Source of the DNA: Parablautia intestinalis
GTDB taxonomy: Bacteria > Bacillota > Clostridia > Lachnospirales > Lachnospiraceae
Direction of reading: 5' to 3'
Length of the DNA stretch: 64,000 nt
Assembly: GCA_003612395.1 (NCBI GenBank)
Contig: RAYQ01000004.1
Coordinates: 62,001-126,000 of the forward strand
Below, one piece after another: positions 43,700-53,124 of this stretch. Position numbers and translations under genes: made by a program. The notes under the pieces are model-generated. The model had not been told where the DNA came from and made no database searches. It saw nothing but the letters and a program-made list of their open reading frames with translations. Numbering within the stretch: position 1 is the first letter of the stretch; every line of letters starts with the position of its first letter.

Positions 43700-44461
43700 C
43701 TACTCACCCAGATATGCCGTGATAACCTGAGGGTCATTAAGCACTGTGCCGGTTGCCCCCTGCGCCAGTATACGCCCGAAATTAAGTACTGTAAGCTCCT
43801 CACAGATACCAGAAACCAGCTTCATATCATGTTCAATTAAAAGAATTGTCATATCAAAGTTGTCCCTTACAAAACGTATGGTATTCATAAGCTCCATGGT
43901 TTCATTAGGATTCATACCGGCCGCAGGCTCATCCAGTAAAAGCAGTTTGGGGTCTGTGGCCAGCGCCCGGGCAATTTCAAGCTTACGCTGCTTTCCATAA
44001 GGAAGGTTTGCAGCCAGATAATCTGCCTCATTCTCAAGTTCAAAAACCTTTAGAAGCTCCATAGCCTTTTCGGTCATGGCCTCTTCTATTTTAAAAAAAC
44101 CCGGCAGGCGTAAAATTCCTTCAAAGGTGGAATATTTGTAGTGATTATGAAGTCCTGCTTTAACATTGTCAATTACACTAAGTTCCTTAAATAATCTGAT
44201 ATTCTGGAAAGTTCTTGCAATACCTGCCTTATTAATCTCTATGGTTTTTAATCCTGTAATATTCACGCCATCCAGTGTAATAATACCTTCGCTTGGCTTA
44301 TACACACCTGTAAGCAGATTAAAAACCGTAGTTTTCCCTGCGCCGTTTGGCCCGATAAGACCGTAAAGCTGCCCTTTTTTTATTGTCACCTCAAAGTCAT
44401 CTACTGCCCGAAGGCCTCCAAAGGAAATGCCCAGATTTTTTACTTCCAATAATGCCGCCAT
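43700..44461 (-). CDS. livG: Branched-chain amino acid ABC transporter ATPase LivG
   Basis: Second ATPase of the system. Walker A GPNGAGKTT; the signature appears in the LivG form LPYGKQRKLEIARALA; Walker B LLLLDEPAAGMNP; H-loop in LLIEHDM. 253 residues. The start ATG 44461 lies one base after the livM stop, with GGGGAGG upstream, so the genes are translated together. Confidence 0.95.
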   Translation of the reverse strand: MAALLEVKNLGISFGGLRAVDDFEVTIKKGQLYGLIGPNGAGKTTVFNLLTGVYKPSEGIITLDGVNITGLKTIEINKAGIARTFQNIRLFKELSVIDNVKAGLHNHYKYSTFEGILRLPGFFKIEEAMTEKAMELLKVFELENEADYLAANLPYGKQRKLEIARALATDPKLLLLDEPAAGMNPNETMELMNTIRFVRDNFDMTILLIEHDMKLVSGICEELTVLNFGRILAQGATGTVLNDPQVITAYLGE

Positions 44462-44462
44462 A

Positions 44463-45530
44463 TTACCGCACCTCCCCGGTTTTCTTAAAAAGCCGCCTCA
44501 AGGAATATTTCTTTCGCAGATTTATCAGCTTGGGGCTCCAGTTAAATAGCATCATGACAATTAATATAACAGAATAAATCAGCATACGGTAGTTGCTGAG
44601 TCCTCTCAGGAGCTCTGGAAGCAGTGTTAAAATCACTGCCGAAATTATGGATCCTCTTATATTCCCAATTCCGCCCAAAACCACAAATACAAGTATCATA
44701 ATAGACATGTTATAACCAAAGTTTTTGGGCGTGGCCATCAGACTGCTTAAATTATGGGAGTACAGTACACCCGCCATGCCGGCAAGCGCAGCAGAAATGG
44801 AAAATGCCATCAGCTTATATTTGGTAATATTAATACCAATTGACTCTGCAGCAATTAAATTATCCCGAATTGACATAATAGCACGGCCATCTCTTGAATG
44901 GATTAAATTTAAAACCACAACCAATGTGATTATAATTAGTACAATTCCAATTGTAAAAGTTGCATCCTTTGGTGTGCCGGTAATTCCCTGAGCGCCGTTA
45001 ATTATCACGTCTCCGTCTTCTGTAAGGCCAAGAGACATAGAATCCTTCATGGAAAAATGAATACCACTGCTGTCTTTTCCAACATACAATACATTAATAA
45101 TGTTTTTAATAATTTCCCCAAAAGCAAGAGTTACAATGGCCAGATAATCTCCCCGCAGCCGCAAAACAGGCATCCCAATTAAAAAACCTACAATTCCGGC
45201 TGAAATGGCGCCAATGATAATGGCTATCACAAAGCGCAGAAGACTTACCTCAATTACATCTTCCATATATCTTGAAAAAAAAGCTCCTGCAAAAGCGCCA
45301 ACACACATAAAACCTGCATGTCCAAGGCTGAGCTCTCCAAGAATTCCAACAGTCAGGTTAAGGGACACTGCAAGGATTACGTAGACACATAAAGGAACCA
45401 AAAGTCCCTGTAAAAGGCTGGAAATGTGTCCTGTGTTTATCATAATCTGCATAATTACATAGGCAATAATGACAATACCATAAGTAATTAGATTGTCTTT
45501 GACATTTTTATTCAGCTTAAGTCCTTTCAT
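44463..45530 (-). CDS. livM: Branched-chain amino acid ABC permease LivM
   Basis: Membrane subunit with about nine to ten hydrophobic segments. LGELSLGHAGFMCVGAF and RLRGDYLAIVTLAFGEI are diagnostic of LivM; the coupling-helix region ALAGMAGVLYS is present. 355 residues. ATG 45530 follows TAGGAGG. A 56-base gap separates it from livH, containing a weak CCGGT/ACCGG hairpin. Confidence 0.95.
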   Translation of the reverse strand: MKGLKLNKNVKDNLITYGIVIIAYVIMQIMINTGHISSLLQGLLVPLCVYVILAVSLNLTVGILGELSLGHAGFMCVGAFAGAFFSRYMEDVIEVSLLRFVIAIIIGAISAGIVGFLIGMPVLRLRGDYLAIVTLAFGEIIKNIINVLYVGKDSSGIHFSMKDSMSLGLTEDGDVIINGAQGITGTPKDATFTIGIVLIIITLVVVLNLIHSRDGRAIMSIRDNLIAAESIGINITKYKLMAFSISAALAGMAGVLYSHNLSSLMATPKNFGYNMSIMILVFVVLGGIGNIRGSIISAVILTLLPELLRGLSNYRMLIYSVILIVMMLFNWSPKLINLRKKYSLRRLFKKTGEVR

Positions 45531-45586
45531 TTTAACCTCCTACGCAGCCGGTCTTTTTTACCGGAGACTGACATTACTTTTTCATC

Positions 45587-46471
45587 TTAAACCTTTTCCT
45601 GAATTTTTTTGCCCAGAATACCCGTAGGTTTCACAAGAAGGACTACAATCAGTACCAGAAATACAATGGCATCTGCCATTTGAGATGAAATATATGCCTT
45701 TCCCAGTATTTCGATGATTCCGAGCACAATTCCACCAATCAGCGCTCCCGGTATTGAACCAATTCCACCAAAAACTGCTGCAACAAAAGCTTTAATACCA
45801 GGCATGGAGCCGGTATAAGGTGTCAGGGACGGATAGGCAGAACAAAGAAGCATTCCCGCAATAGCAGCTAAGGCCGAACCAATGGCAAAGGTAAGAGAAA
45901 TGGTCCCATTTACATTTATTCCCATAAGCTGTGCAGCTCCCTTATCCTCGGAAACAGCCAGCATAGCCTGCCCTGCTCTGGTCTTATTGATAAAAAGGGT
46001 AAGCCCAATCATAATTATAATACAGGAAATAATGGTCACAATCGTTTCACCGGAAATCATAATCTGCCCTTCTGCCAGCTTGATTGCAGGAACCGTAACC
46101 ACAGAAGTAAATGCCTTTGTATTGGCTCCAAAGATAAGAAGTGCCATATTCTGAAGGAAATAGCTGACCCCGATTGCCGTGATAAGGACGGCAAGGGATG
46201 AAGCAGCCTGGCGTAAGGGCCTGTAGGCAATGTATTCAATCGTTATGCCAAGCAGGGTACACAGCACCACTGCCAGAAGAATTCCGGCCACCGGAGGCAG
46301 CCCCTGCATACTGACTGCAAAAAATATGGTAAATCCACCCACCATAATAACATCTCCATGGGCAAAGTTTAACATTTTAGCGATACCATATACCATGGTG
46401 TAACCCAGAGCTATGATAGCGTAAACGCTTCCCAAACTGATTCCATTAATTAAATAGGATATAAAGCTCAT
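45587..46471 (-). CDS. livH: Branched-chain amino acid ABC permease LivH
   Basis: Second membrane subunit, about eight hydrophobic segments. SLGSVYAIIALGYTMVYGI and LNFAHGDVIMVGG at the N-terminus are family signatures. ATG 46471 is chosen because GGGGGA lies five bases upstream; an in-frame ATG at 46492 has no such site. 294 residues. A terminator hairpin between livJ and livH probably lowers its expression relative to the binding protein. Confidence 0.94.
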   Translation of the reverse strand: MSFISYLINGISLGSVYAIIALGYTMVYGIAKMLNFAHGDVIMVGGFTIFFAVSMQGLPPVAGILLAVVLCTLLGITIEYIAYRPLRQAASSLAVLITAIGVSYFLQNMALLIFGANTKAFTSVVTVPAIKLAEGQIMISGETIVTIISCIIIMIGLTLFINKTRAGQAMLAVSEDKGAAQLMGINVNGTISLTFAIGSALAAIAGMLLCSAYPSLTPYTGSMPGIKAFVAAVFGGIGSIPGALIGGIVLGIIEILGKAYISSQMADAIVFLVLIVVLLVKPTGILGKKIQEKV

Positions 46472-46583
46472 ATAGATCCCCCATTCCTGCAAGTAAAATA
46501 AAATATTTGATTAAAAATTTATTAACTTAGTATAACAGATATAATGGCCTGCTGACAAGTTTGTGTTACATTTTTTGTCTACA

Positions 46584-46621
46584 GTTTATGTAAAACGCTT
46601 CGTAAGTCAGCTTATTTATGA
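46584..46621 (+). repeat. Divergent 39-bp repeat copy
   Basis: AAAACGCTTCG...TCAGCTTATTTATG keeps the ends and the CGCTTCG core but has lost part of the stem. It lies between livJ and livH, next to the terminator. Confidence 0.5.
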
Positions 46622-46624
46622 AAG

Positions 46625-46655
46625 AAAGAGGGTTGGCAAACCTGCAACCCTCTTT
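46625..46655 (-). terminator. Attenuating terminator between livJ and livH
   Basis: A perfect 11-bp stem AAAGAGGGTTG / CAACCCTCTTT (46625-46635 with 46645-46655), followed on the minus strand by CTTTCAT. Fits partial termination after livJ. Confidence 0.75.
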
Positions 46656-46716
46656 GTGCATTTCTTTATAGAGTATTTTCGCTTATTTACCAGACGGCAG
46701 ACAAGCCTGTGTTTTC

Positions 46717-47982
46717 TTACTGGATTAAAGAATAATTTCCGTCTACAATTTCCATAGCCTTAGGAGCCTTGTTAACCGCACCGCCAGCTTCCCAGGACAT
46801 TGCCTCACCGGTAAGACCGTCAACAGAAATTTCTGTCATAGCAGCTTTTAACTTATCACAGATATCAGAAGCGCTGTCAGTCGGTGCCGCACCGCTTTGC
46901 TCAATTGCAGCCTTGATGATATAAACTGCATCATAGGCATCTGCCGCAAACTGATTCGGTGTATCGCCATACGCTGCTTCATAAGCGCTTACAAAGGATT
47001 TGGTTGCTTCATCCTCAGCATCTGCTGCGAAAGGTGTAAGCAGCATAACACCTTCTGCCAAAGCTGTATCAAAGTTTTCTACATTAAGGATACCATCAAG
47101 TCCGTCACATCCAAAGAATTCAGGCTCATAACCCATAGCATTTGCCTGTGTTAAAATTAAAGAAGCTTCCGTATAATAAATAGGAAGGAAAATAAGCTCT
47201 GCGCCGGCATCCTTTGCTTTCTGAAGCTGTACGGAAAAATCAGTCTTATTATCAGCTGTAAATGCTTCGCTGGAAACAATTTCAAAAGGCTGATTTGCTG
47301 CTTCACCTGCAAACTTCTCATAAATACCTGAGGAATATACATCAGAGCTGTCATAAATAACAGCAACTTTCTCAGCTACGCCGTTTGAACCAATATACTG
47401 TGCTGCGCCAACGCCCTGGTTAGGGTCTGTAAAGCATACCTGGAATACATTGTCATTCTTGATGCAGTCTACGGAAGAACCTGAAGGGGTTAACTGGAAC
47501 AAATTATCATTTGCAGACTCAGCTGAAACTGCAATACTACATCCGCTGGTGGTAGAACCTACCAGAATCTGCATGCCCCAATCTTTCAGGGTATTGTAAG
47601 CATTAACTGATTTTTCGTTATCGCATTCATCATCCTGGAAGTTATATTCAATCATGCTGCCATTGATGCCGCCGGCTTCATTGATCTCCTTGATCGCAAG
47701 ATCAGCTCCGTTTTGAACGGCAATGCCGTAAACCGCTGCTCCGCCTGTTGCAGGGCCAATAGCACCAATCTTGTAAGTTTCGCCTGAGCCTTCGGCAGGC
47801 GTTTCATCACTTCCTTCTTCTGCATTTGACGCATCTGTCTGCGTCTGCTGCGCATCATCGGCTTCCTCTTCTGTGCCAGCACTCTCAGTGCCGGCATCGG
47901 AACTGCCTGAGTTCCCACAGCCTGAAAGCATTGCTGTTACTAAGGATGCTGCAAGTAAAAGACTAACCACTTTTTTCTTCAT
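46717..47982 (-). CDS. livJ: Branched-chain amino acid ABC substrate-binding lipoprotein
   Basis: Extracellular binding protein anchored by lipid. The signal peptide ends in the lipobox MLSGC with Cys22, followed by an acidic, Ser/Thr/Glu-rich linker (about residues 23-65). The periplasmic-binding fold starts at YKIGAIGPATGGAAVYG and includes LVGSTTSGCSIAVS. 421 residues. ATG 47982 follows GAGGAG. Promoter at 48095-48123. First gene of the liv set. Confidence 0.95.
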   Translation of the reverse strand: MKKKVVSLLLAASLVTAMLSGCGNSGSSDAGTESAGTEEEADDAQQTQTDASNAEEGSDETPAEGSGETYKIGAIGPATGGAAVYGIAVQNGADLAIKEINEAGGINGSMIEYNFQDDECDNEKSVNAYNTLKDWGMQILVGSTTSGCSIAVSAESANDNLFQLTPSGSSVDCIKNDNVFQVCFTDPNQGVGAAQYIGSNGVAEKVAVIYDSSDVYSSGIYEKFAGEAANQPFEIVSSEAFTADNKTDFSVQLQKAKDAGAELIFLPIYYTEASLILTQANAMGYEPEFFGCDGLDGILNVENFDTALAEGVMLLTPFAADAEDEATKSFVSAYEAAYGDTPNQFAADAYDAVYIIKAAIEQSGAAPTDSASDICDKLKAAMTEISVDGLTGEAMSWEAGGAVNKAPKAMEIVDGNYSLIQ

Positions 47983-48318
47983 AAATTACTCCTCCTCGAA
48001 AATTTTTTGCATCCGGCTGGTCTGCTAAAATAATACAGGCCTTTGTCCGTTATGCAGCTAAAAGATAATCCGTTACCTTTTAACTTTACGTGCAATCATA
48101 ACGCAAATATGAATTATTGTCAACTTTTTAAACATTTTTTTCAAATTTAAGCAGATATTCCCTTATCTTTCTCTCATTATTATACAATTTATACATTTTT
48201 TGTATCACATATATTTAAACTGTAAGGAAAGAATAAAATAGAAAGCCTGAATTATAAGACTTCAAAATTAAAGTTAAATGAAATGAAACAAAAAAGAAGA
48301 TTTATTGGAGGTGCTAAA
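47983..48318. other. Divergent region between livJ and the DUF378 gene
   Basis: No gene. It carries the livJ promoter (48095-48123) on the minus strand and an AT-rich stretch in front of the DUF378 gene; no clear plus-strand promoter was identified. Confidence 0.55.
48095..48123 (-). promoter_or_regulatory. Strong sigma-A-like promoter of the liv genes
   Basis: TTGACA (48123-48118), 17-base spacer, TATGAT (48100-48095) on the minus strand, about 110 bases before livJ. Confidence 0.8.
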
Positions 48319-48543
48319 ATGAATAATAAATGTTTGGACTGTATCGCACTTACTGTTGCAATTATAGGGGCGGTAAACTGGGGGCTTATTGGATTTTTTT
48401 CCTTTGACCTTGTATCTTTCATCTTTGGCAATATGTCCTGGCTGTCCAGGATCGTCTATGCTGTGGTCGGAATTTGCGGCCTTTATCTGATTACCTTCTA
48501 TATGTATGCAGGAGGTACAAGAAAAACTGCTGAACAACAGTAA
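48319..48543 (+). CDS. DUF378 membrane protein
   Basis: A 74-residue protein with two membrane segments and the DUF378 signature VAIIGAVNWGLIGFF followed by IVYAVVGICGLYLI. ATG 48319 follows GGAGGTG. It stands alone, divergent from livJ and convergent to rsfS. Function unknown. Confidence 0.85.
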   Translation: MNNKCLDCIALTVAIIGAVNWGLIGFFSFDLVSFIFGNMSWLSRIVYAVVGICGLYLITFYMYAGGTRKTAEQQ

Positions 48544-48693
48544 TCTTTGTTAAACAGTTTTGACTTTGCCGGAATCAGGCGTATCTTTATGGCTAAGCAA
48601 ACCGGATGCAGGCAAAAGATAATTTCCTGCAGGCCGTCAAACGCCTGATTCCTTTACATATACTGCCCTGTTGCCGGCCGAATACAGGGAAAT

Positions 48694-49059
48694 TTATAAA
48701 TCCCCGGGTGAAATGGTTTTGCCGTCACACCATATTCTCTCAAGATCATAAAAAAGACGGTTTTCCTTGTCAAAAATATGAACAATAATATCCTTAAAAT
48801 CAAGAAGCACCCAATTGGCATTGTCATACCCTTCAATCTGCTTTACAGGGTGTCCCGCCTTTCCTAGTTTTTCTTCCACTGCATCACAAAGTGTCTGAAT
48901 CTGATTTCTGTTGTTACCGCTGGCAATAATGAAATAATCTGCAAGGACAGATATACCGCTGATATCAATTATTCTGATATCTTCTGCCTTTTTATCTTCC
49001 AGTGCCGCTATTGACATTTTTGCCATTTCTTTTATTTTTTCTGTAGATAAATCTGCCAT
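48694..49059 (-). CDS. rsfS: Ribosome silencing factor RsfS
   Basis: Binds L14 and blocks subunit joining in starvation. The family core ADYFIIASGNNRNQIQTLCD and DYANWVLLD-like segment (YDNANWVLLDF) then IVHIF are clear. 121 residues from ATG 49059, which has AGGAGG upstream and lies one base after the yqeK stop. A longer in-frame start at 49110 lies inside yqeK and is less likely. Confidence 0.93.
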   Translation of the reverse strand: MADLSTEKIKEMAKMSIAALEDKKAEDIRIIDISGISVLADYFIIASGNNRNQIQTLCDAVEEKLGKAGHPVKQIEGYDNANWVLLDFKDIIVHIFDKENRLFYDLERIWCDGKTISPGDL

Positions 49060-49060
49060 T

Positions 49061-49660
49061 TTAATCCTCCTGCCTTTTCTCAATTCGCATGTATGCTTCA
49101 TAATAATCATAGGTCCTTTTTGTCATAGGATCGATTGTTCCACCAACACTCCCAAGATATCCAAGTGTATCTTCCAGTATTTTCAGGAGAGCTTCATCCA
49201 AATCCTGAAAGGCCAGTTTTCTCACTTTCGGTAAATTAGGAGCATGTTTTCTTCCGGGCTCAATATAATCCGCAATATAAATAATTTTCTCAAGCTGGGA
49301 CATGCCCGGTCTTCCTGTAGTGTGAAATAAAATTGCATTCAAAATATCTCTGTCCGAGATACAGAACTGTTTTGCGGCAATATAGCTTCCCACCTTTGCG
49401 TGAAGCAGGCATAAGTTCTTTCTTTCTATTTCAGAAATCTCAATGTTATGTTTATTACAAATTTCAAGCTTTTTTTCATTTGATATGCATTTGGCACAGT
49501 CGTGCAAAAGCCCTGCCACAAACGCTTTTTCAAAGTTTATTCCGTTACTCATTGCAAGGGACGATGCTGTATAGGCAACCCCTAAGGTATGCTCATAGCG
49601 CTTCGCATCCAGTGCCTTTTCCATTTTCTTCATGATTTTTCTTGTATCGGTCAATTTCAT
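49061..49660 (-). CDS. yqeK: HD-domain bis(5'-nucleosyl)-tetraphosphatase YqeK
   Basis: HD-domain hydrolase; family members split Ap4A symmetrically into ADP. LLHDCAK has the HD pair, with His in the upstream RYEHTLGVA and the downstream HAKVGSYIA and FHTTGRPGMS, where metal-binding His are expected. 199 residues. ATG 49660 follows GGAGGT. Placed between nadD and rsfS as in most Firmicutes. Confidence 0.92.
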   Translation of the reverse strand: MKLTDTRKIMKKMEKALDAKRYEHTLGVAYTASSLAMSNGINFEKAFVAGLLHDCAKCISNEKKLEICNKHNIEISEIERKNLCLLHAKVGSYIAAKQFCISDRDILNAILFHTTGRPGMSQLEKIIYIADYIEPGRKHAPNLPKVRKLAFQDLDEALLKILEDTLGYLGSVGGTIDPMTKRTYDYYEAYMRIEKRQED

Positions 49661-49736
49661 ATTTATACCTCCGCATACCGCAAGCTGTGCCGCAGTACTG
49701 CCACCAATAGCAACTATTCAGCCCGGGACTTTGCAT

Positions 49737-50360
49737 TTACCGCAAAGCTGAACTGTTACAAAATAAATCATTTTGAACAATATAATTAAATACATTTTCG
49801 GGCACCATATAGCGGATGGAACGCCCCTCCATACGTCTTTGCCTGATCTCAGAAGAAGAGATATCCACATATCTTACCGGAAGAAGGCGAATATCCGCCT
49901 GATATCGGCGCATAAGACTGTCCGCTTTTTGTCTTAGCCGACTCTCCGCTCCCATTCCCCGCACTGCTACAGCCATTATGCAATTTTTCAGAACCATCTC
50001 CGGGTTCTTCCAGCCCTCCAGGGTAAGAAGCGTATCTGCCCCTGCAATAAAATAAAATTCATTTTCCGGATAACTATTTTTGAGCTGTACTAATGTATCA
50101 CAGGTATAAGTCGGTCCTTTTCTCTCTAATTCCATCCGTGACAGAAGATAATAAGGATTTCCTGAAATGGCAAGCTCCACCATACGGGCGCGCATTTCAC
50201 CTTTTAAAATAGAAGCAGCACTTTTCATATAAGAGTTTCCACTGGGCATAAAAATAACTTCATCCAGGTTTAAAAACTCTCTGGCTTCTTCCGCCAAAAG
50301 TAAATGCCCATTATGGATTGGATTAAAGGTACCTCCCATAATGCCGGTTTTTTTACTCAT
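49737..50360 (-). CDS. nadD: Nicotinate-nucleotide adenylyltransferase
   Basis: Adenylates nicotinate mononucleotide in NAD synthesis. GTFNPIHNGHL holds the HxGH-type motif, and SSSEIRQRRMEGRS the C-terminal ISSTxxR-like motif. 207 residues from ATG 50360, which follows GGAAGGA; a longer in-frame start at 50387 lacks a ribosome site. Confidence 0.94.
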   Translation of the reverse strand: MSKKTGIMGGTFNPIHNGHLLLAEEAREFLNLDEVIFMPSGNSYMKSAASILKGEMRARMVELAISGNPYYLLSRMELERKGPTYTCDTLVQLKNSYPENEFYFIAGADTLLTLEGWKNPEMVLKNCIMAVAVRGMGAESRLRQKADSLMRRYQADIRLLPVRYVDISSSEIRQRRMEGRSIRYMVPENVFNYIVQNDLFCNSSALR

Positions 50361-50398
50361 TTGCTTTATTTCCTTCCCGGAAGCCAAATTAATATCCT

Positions 50399-50686
50399 TT
50401 AAGGCAGTTCAATTTTTTTATGATCTTTATTTTCCCTGTATAAGACAATTTTCCTTCCAATAACCTGAACTACCTGGGAATGGGTTCTGTCTGCAAGAGC
50501 GCTGGCTATTTGCGCCGGATCCTCCATGCAGTTTTTTAAAACGGAAATCTTAATTAGTTCTCTGGTGTTAAAACACTCGCCGACCGACTCAGTCAATTCT
50601 GGAGCAAGTCCGCCTTTTCCAATCTGAAACACTGGTTCTACGTTCATAGCCAGACTTTTTAAGTATGCGCGTTGTTTGCTTGTCAT
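50399..50686 (-). CDS. yhbY: YhbY family RNA-binding protein (CRM domain)
   Basis: A 95-residue CRM-domain protein associated with the large ribosomal subunit. VFQIGKGGLAPELTESV contains the GxxG RNA-binding loop, and VQVIGRKIVLYRENKD ends the fold. ATG 50686 follows AGGAGG. Located between obgE and nadD, the standard order. Confidence 0.93.
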   Translation of the reverse strand: MTSKQRAYLKSLAMNVEPVFQIGKGGLAPELTESVGECFNTRELIKISVLKNCMEDPAQIASALADRTHSQVVQVIGRKIVLYRENKDHKKIELP

Positions 50687-50721
50687 TGGTGCCTCCTGAT
50701 AAGAATATAATACATGCAATT

Positions 50722-52017
50722 TTATTTATAGTAATCAAAGGATAATCCGTACATTCTGACCGTATCTCCCTCTTGTATACCTAACTCTTCAAGCTGATCT
50801 AAAATACCATTTTTCTTTAGGAAATTCTGGAAAAAGGAAAAGCCTTTCTCTGATTCAAGATTTGTATACCCCAGCATTTTTTCAATTCTGGGACCCTCTA
50901 TAACATATTCCTCTTTTTCTTCGTCATAAACAACAGTATATGGATCCTCTGCGGCAGATAACATATATTCCGGAAAAAATTCCTGTTCAAACAAGACCGG
51001 CTTATCATCAATCTTGTCCAACATATTTCTGACATGATAAAGAAGCTCCCTAATCCCTTTTCCACTAATAGCCGAAATCGAATATACCGGGACACCTTTA
51101 GGTTCAAATTCATTTTTAAGCCGGGAAATCGGGTCTTTTGACCCTTCACCTGTAAAAATCATATCCGTCTTGTTGGCAGCAATCACCTGGGGCCGTAAAG
51201 CAATCCCCGGATTGTAGGCTTCAAGTTCTTTATTAATGGCATAAATATCTTCTACAGGGTCACGCCCTTCCGTACCTGCCGCATCCACAATATGGATGAG
51301 CACTTTCGTTCTTTCGATATGGCGCAGAAATTCAAACCCAAGCCCAATTCCCTCTGATGCTCCTTCGATAAGCCCCGGAATATCAGCAATAACAAAACCT
51401 TTGGCATCTGGTAAATCCACCACTCCAAGATGGGGATTAAGTGTAGTAAAATGGTAATTGGCAACTTTAGGCCGTGCATTGGAAACCTTTGTAAGGAGTG
51501 TTGACTTACCTACATTGGGAAATCCTACCAGTCCTACATCCGCAATTACCTTAAGCTCCATCAAAAGTTCTAACTCTCTGGCCGGCTGCCCTGGTTGTGC
51601 ATATTTGGGTGCCTGCATGGTGCTGGTGGCATAATGCTGATTGCCGTTACCGCCGCGGCCTCCTGTAAGCAGGACAAAATGCCGGTTTTCTCCTGACATA
51701 TCCGTAATGACTTTTCCGCTTTCCGCCTCCCGGATGACGGTCCCTTCCGGTACTTTTAAAATCAGGTCCGCTCCATTTTTGCCGCGGCAATTGCGCTTTC
51801 CGCCATTTTCGCCGTCCCGGGCATGATATTTTTGTACATGACGGTAATCGGCCAGCGTATTAAGGCCGTCATCCACTACAAAAATAATGCTCCCGCCATT
51901 CCCGCCATCGCCTCCGTCAGGGCCTCCGTTTGGCACGTATTTTTCACGACGGAAGGACACGTGTCCATCACCGCCCTTACCGCTTCGCACATATATTCTT
52001 GCTCTGTCTGCAAACAT
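50722..52017 (-). CDS. obgE: GTPase Obg/CgtA
   Basis: Essential GTPase in 50S assembly and stress response. The glycine-rich Obg fold (GGPDGGDGGNGGSIIFV) is at the N-terminus, the G domain has GFPNVGKSTLL, DIPGLIEGA and NKTD, and the C-terminal OCT domain is present (about residues 345-431). 431 residues from ATG 52017, which follows GGAGGAG. It starts after the L27 terminator and repeat copies, so its own promoter is expected but not clearly seen. Confidence 0.96.
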   Translation of the reverse strand: MFADRARIYVRSGKGGDGHVSFRREKYVPNGGPDGGDGGNGGSIIFVVDDGLNTLADYRHVQKYHARDGENGGKRNCRGKNGADLILKVPEGTVIREAESGKVITDMSGENRHFVLLTGGRGGNGNQHYATSTMQAPKYAQPGQPARELELLMELKVIADVGLVGFPNVGKSTLLTKVSNARPKVANYHFTTLNPHLGVVDLPDAKGFVIADIPGLIEGASEGIGLGFEFLRHIERTKVLIHIVDAAGTEGRDPVEDIYAINKELEAYNPGIALRPQVIAANKTDMIFTGEGSKDPISRLKNEFEPKGVPVYSISAISGKGIRELLYHVRNMLDKIDDKPVLFEQEFFPEYMLSAAEDPYTVVYDEEKEEYVIEGPRIEKMLGYTNLESEKGFSFFQNFLKKNGILDQLEELGIQEGDTVRMYGLSFDYYK

Positions 52018-52060
52018 TTTGCTCCTCCATGCAGCCAATTAAGCCCGCAAAAACTAATTT

Positions 52061-52136
52061 GGTACACTAAGCTGACGCGTTTGCGGGACAGTGTTTGCTA
52101 TGACAGACCTGCAAAGCGTGACAGCGTTTGTTTCAT
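52061..52136 (-). repeat. Two adjacent 39-bp repeat copies upstream of obgE
   Basis: Minus strand: first copy 52136-52100 with CGCTGTCACGCTTTGCAGG, second 52099-52061 with CACTGTCCCGC and GTCAGCTTAGTGTAC. They lie between the rpmA terminator and the obgE ribosome site, thus probably in the obgE leader. Confidence 0.75.
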
Positions 52137-52152
52137 ATTTTAAAGTTTAAAA

Positions 52153-52184
52153 AGGCTTCAAACAAAAAAGTATGTTTGAAGCCT
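52153..52184 (-). terminator. Terminator of the rplU-prp-rpmA operon
   Basis: Minus strand AGGCTTCAAAC / GTTTGAAGCCT with a 10-base loop, followed by TTTTTAAAC. Confidence 0.85.
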
Positions 52185-52197
52185 GCCAAAATTCGTA

Positions 52198-52482
52198 CTA
52201 TTGTTCAACGGGGTATACGGAAGCCTGTTTTTTATCTCTTCCTTTTCTTTCAAATCTAAGTATACCATCCACCTTTGCAAACAAGGTATCATCGCCACCG
52301 CGTCCTACGTTGATGCCAGGATGGATCTTTGTCCCACGCTGTCTGTATAAGATATTACCTGCTTTCACGAACTGGCCGTCAGCTCTTTTCGCGCCCAGTC
52401 TTTTGGCTTCGGAATCTCTGCCGTTTTTGGTAGAACCAACTCCCTTTTTATGAGCGAAAAATTGAAGGTTCAGCTTTAACAT
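52198..52482 (-). CDS. rpmA: Ribosomal protein L27 (with cleavable N-terminal extension)
   Basis: Large-subunit protein whose N-terminus reaches the peptidyl-transferase centre. The sequence begins [18 protein letters not shown]: the extension up to FF is the Firmicutes type that the protease Prp removes, exposing AHKKG. The conserved [10 protein letters not shown] and [14 protein letters not shown] follow. 94 residues. The prp gene lies immediately upstream, consistent with processing. Confidence 0.97.
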   Translation of the reverse strand: MLKLNLQFFAHKKGVGSTKNGRDSEAKRLGAKRADGQFVKAGNILYRQRGTKIHPGINVGRGGDDTLFAKVDGILRFERKGRDKKQASVYPVEQ

Positions 52483-52485
52483 GAA

Positions 52486-52815
52486 TTACACCTCCTCGAA
52501 TTTAAGTTTTAAATACTTTTTACCGTACTGTGTTACCACCATTTCCAATCCCAAAACCATGGAATCAAGAAGTAATCCGCCATTTTCACCCGGACTTTCC
52601 AGGAGAATGCAGTCAATGAAACCTTCTTCCTCATCACTGTCCACCTGCAGCTTTATACCTGCTAATGCATCAAGAGAATTAATCGTATTGATAACCAGTA
52701 TGGAAACCGCACTGCATACAATATCGTTTCCGGCTTTTGCAAAGCCGGTATGACCTTTGCAGGTTACTCTTTTATATTCCCCATTTTGAGATTTTATAAT
52801 CCGAATGCTCGTCAT
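52486..52815 (-). CDS. prp: Ribosomal-processing cysteine protease Prp
   Basis: YsxB-type protease that trims L27. The catalytic His in CKGHTGFA and Cys in DIVCSAVSIL are present. 109 residues. ATG 52815 lies three bases after the rplU stop and its own stop lies three bases before rpmA, the conserved L21-Prp-L27 order. Confidence 0.94.
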   Translation of the reverse strand: MTSIRIIKSQNGEYKRVTCKGHTGFAKAGNDIVCSAVSILVINTINSLDALAGIKLQVDSDEEEGFIDCILLESPGENGGLLLDSMVLGLEMVVTQYGKKYLKLKFEEV

Positions 52816-52818
52816 ACG

Positions 52819-53124
52819 TTAAGCATTGATCTTGTCGATCTTTACCTGCGTGTATGCTTGCCTATGGCCATTTTTCTTATGATAACCGGATTTTCTCTTA
52901 TACTTGTAAACAATTACCTTGGGTAATCTGCCCTGTTCAACAACAGTTGCAGTTACGCTGGCACTTGCTACATCACCGGCAACCTTAAGCCCGTTATCGC
53001 TGACAGCGACAACCTGGTCAAATGTCACAGTAGTTCCGGGCTGCGCATCAAGCTTTTCAACTTTAAGCACGTCACCCTCGGAAACCTTATACTGTTTTCC
53101 GCCTGTTGCAATGATTGCGTACAT
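52819..53124 (-). CDS. rplU: Ribosomal protein L21
   Basis: Large-subunit protein. MYAIIATGGKQYKV at the N-terminus and KRKSGYHKKNGHRQ near the end are signatures. 101 residues from ATG 53124, which has AGGAGGTG upstream; an in-frame upstream codon at 53151 is not used. Promoter at 53222-53250. Confidence 0.97.
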   Translation of the reverse strand: MYAIIATGGKQYKVSEGDVLKVEKLDAQPGTTVTFDQVVAVSDNGLKVAGDVASASVTATVVEQGRLPKVIVYKYKRKSGYHKKNGHRQAYTQVKIDKINA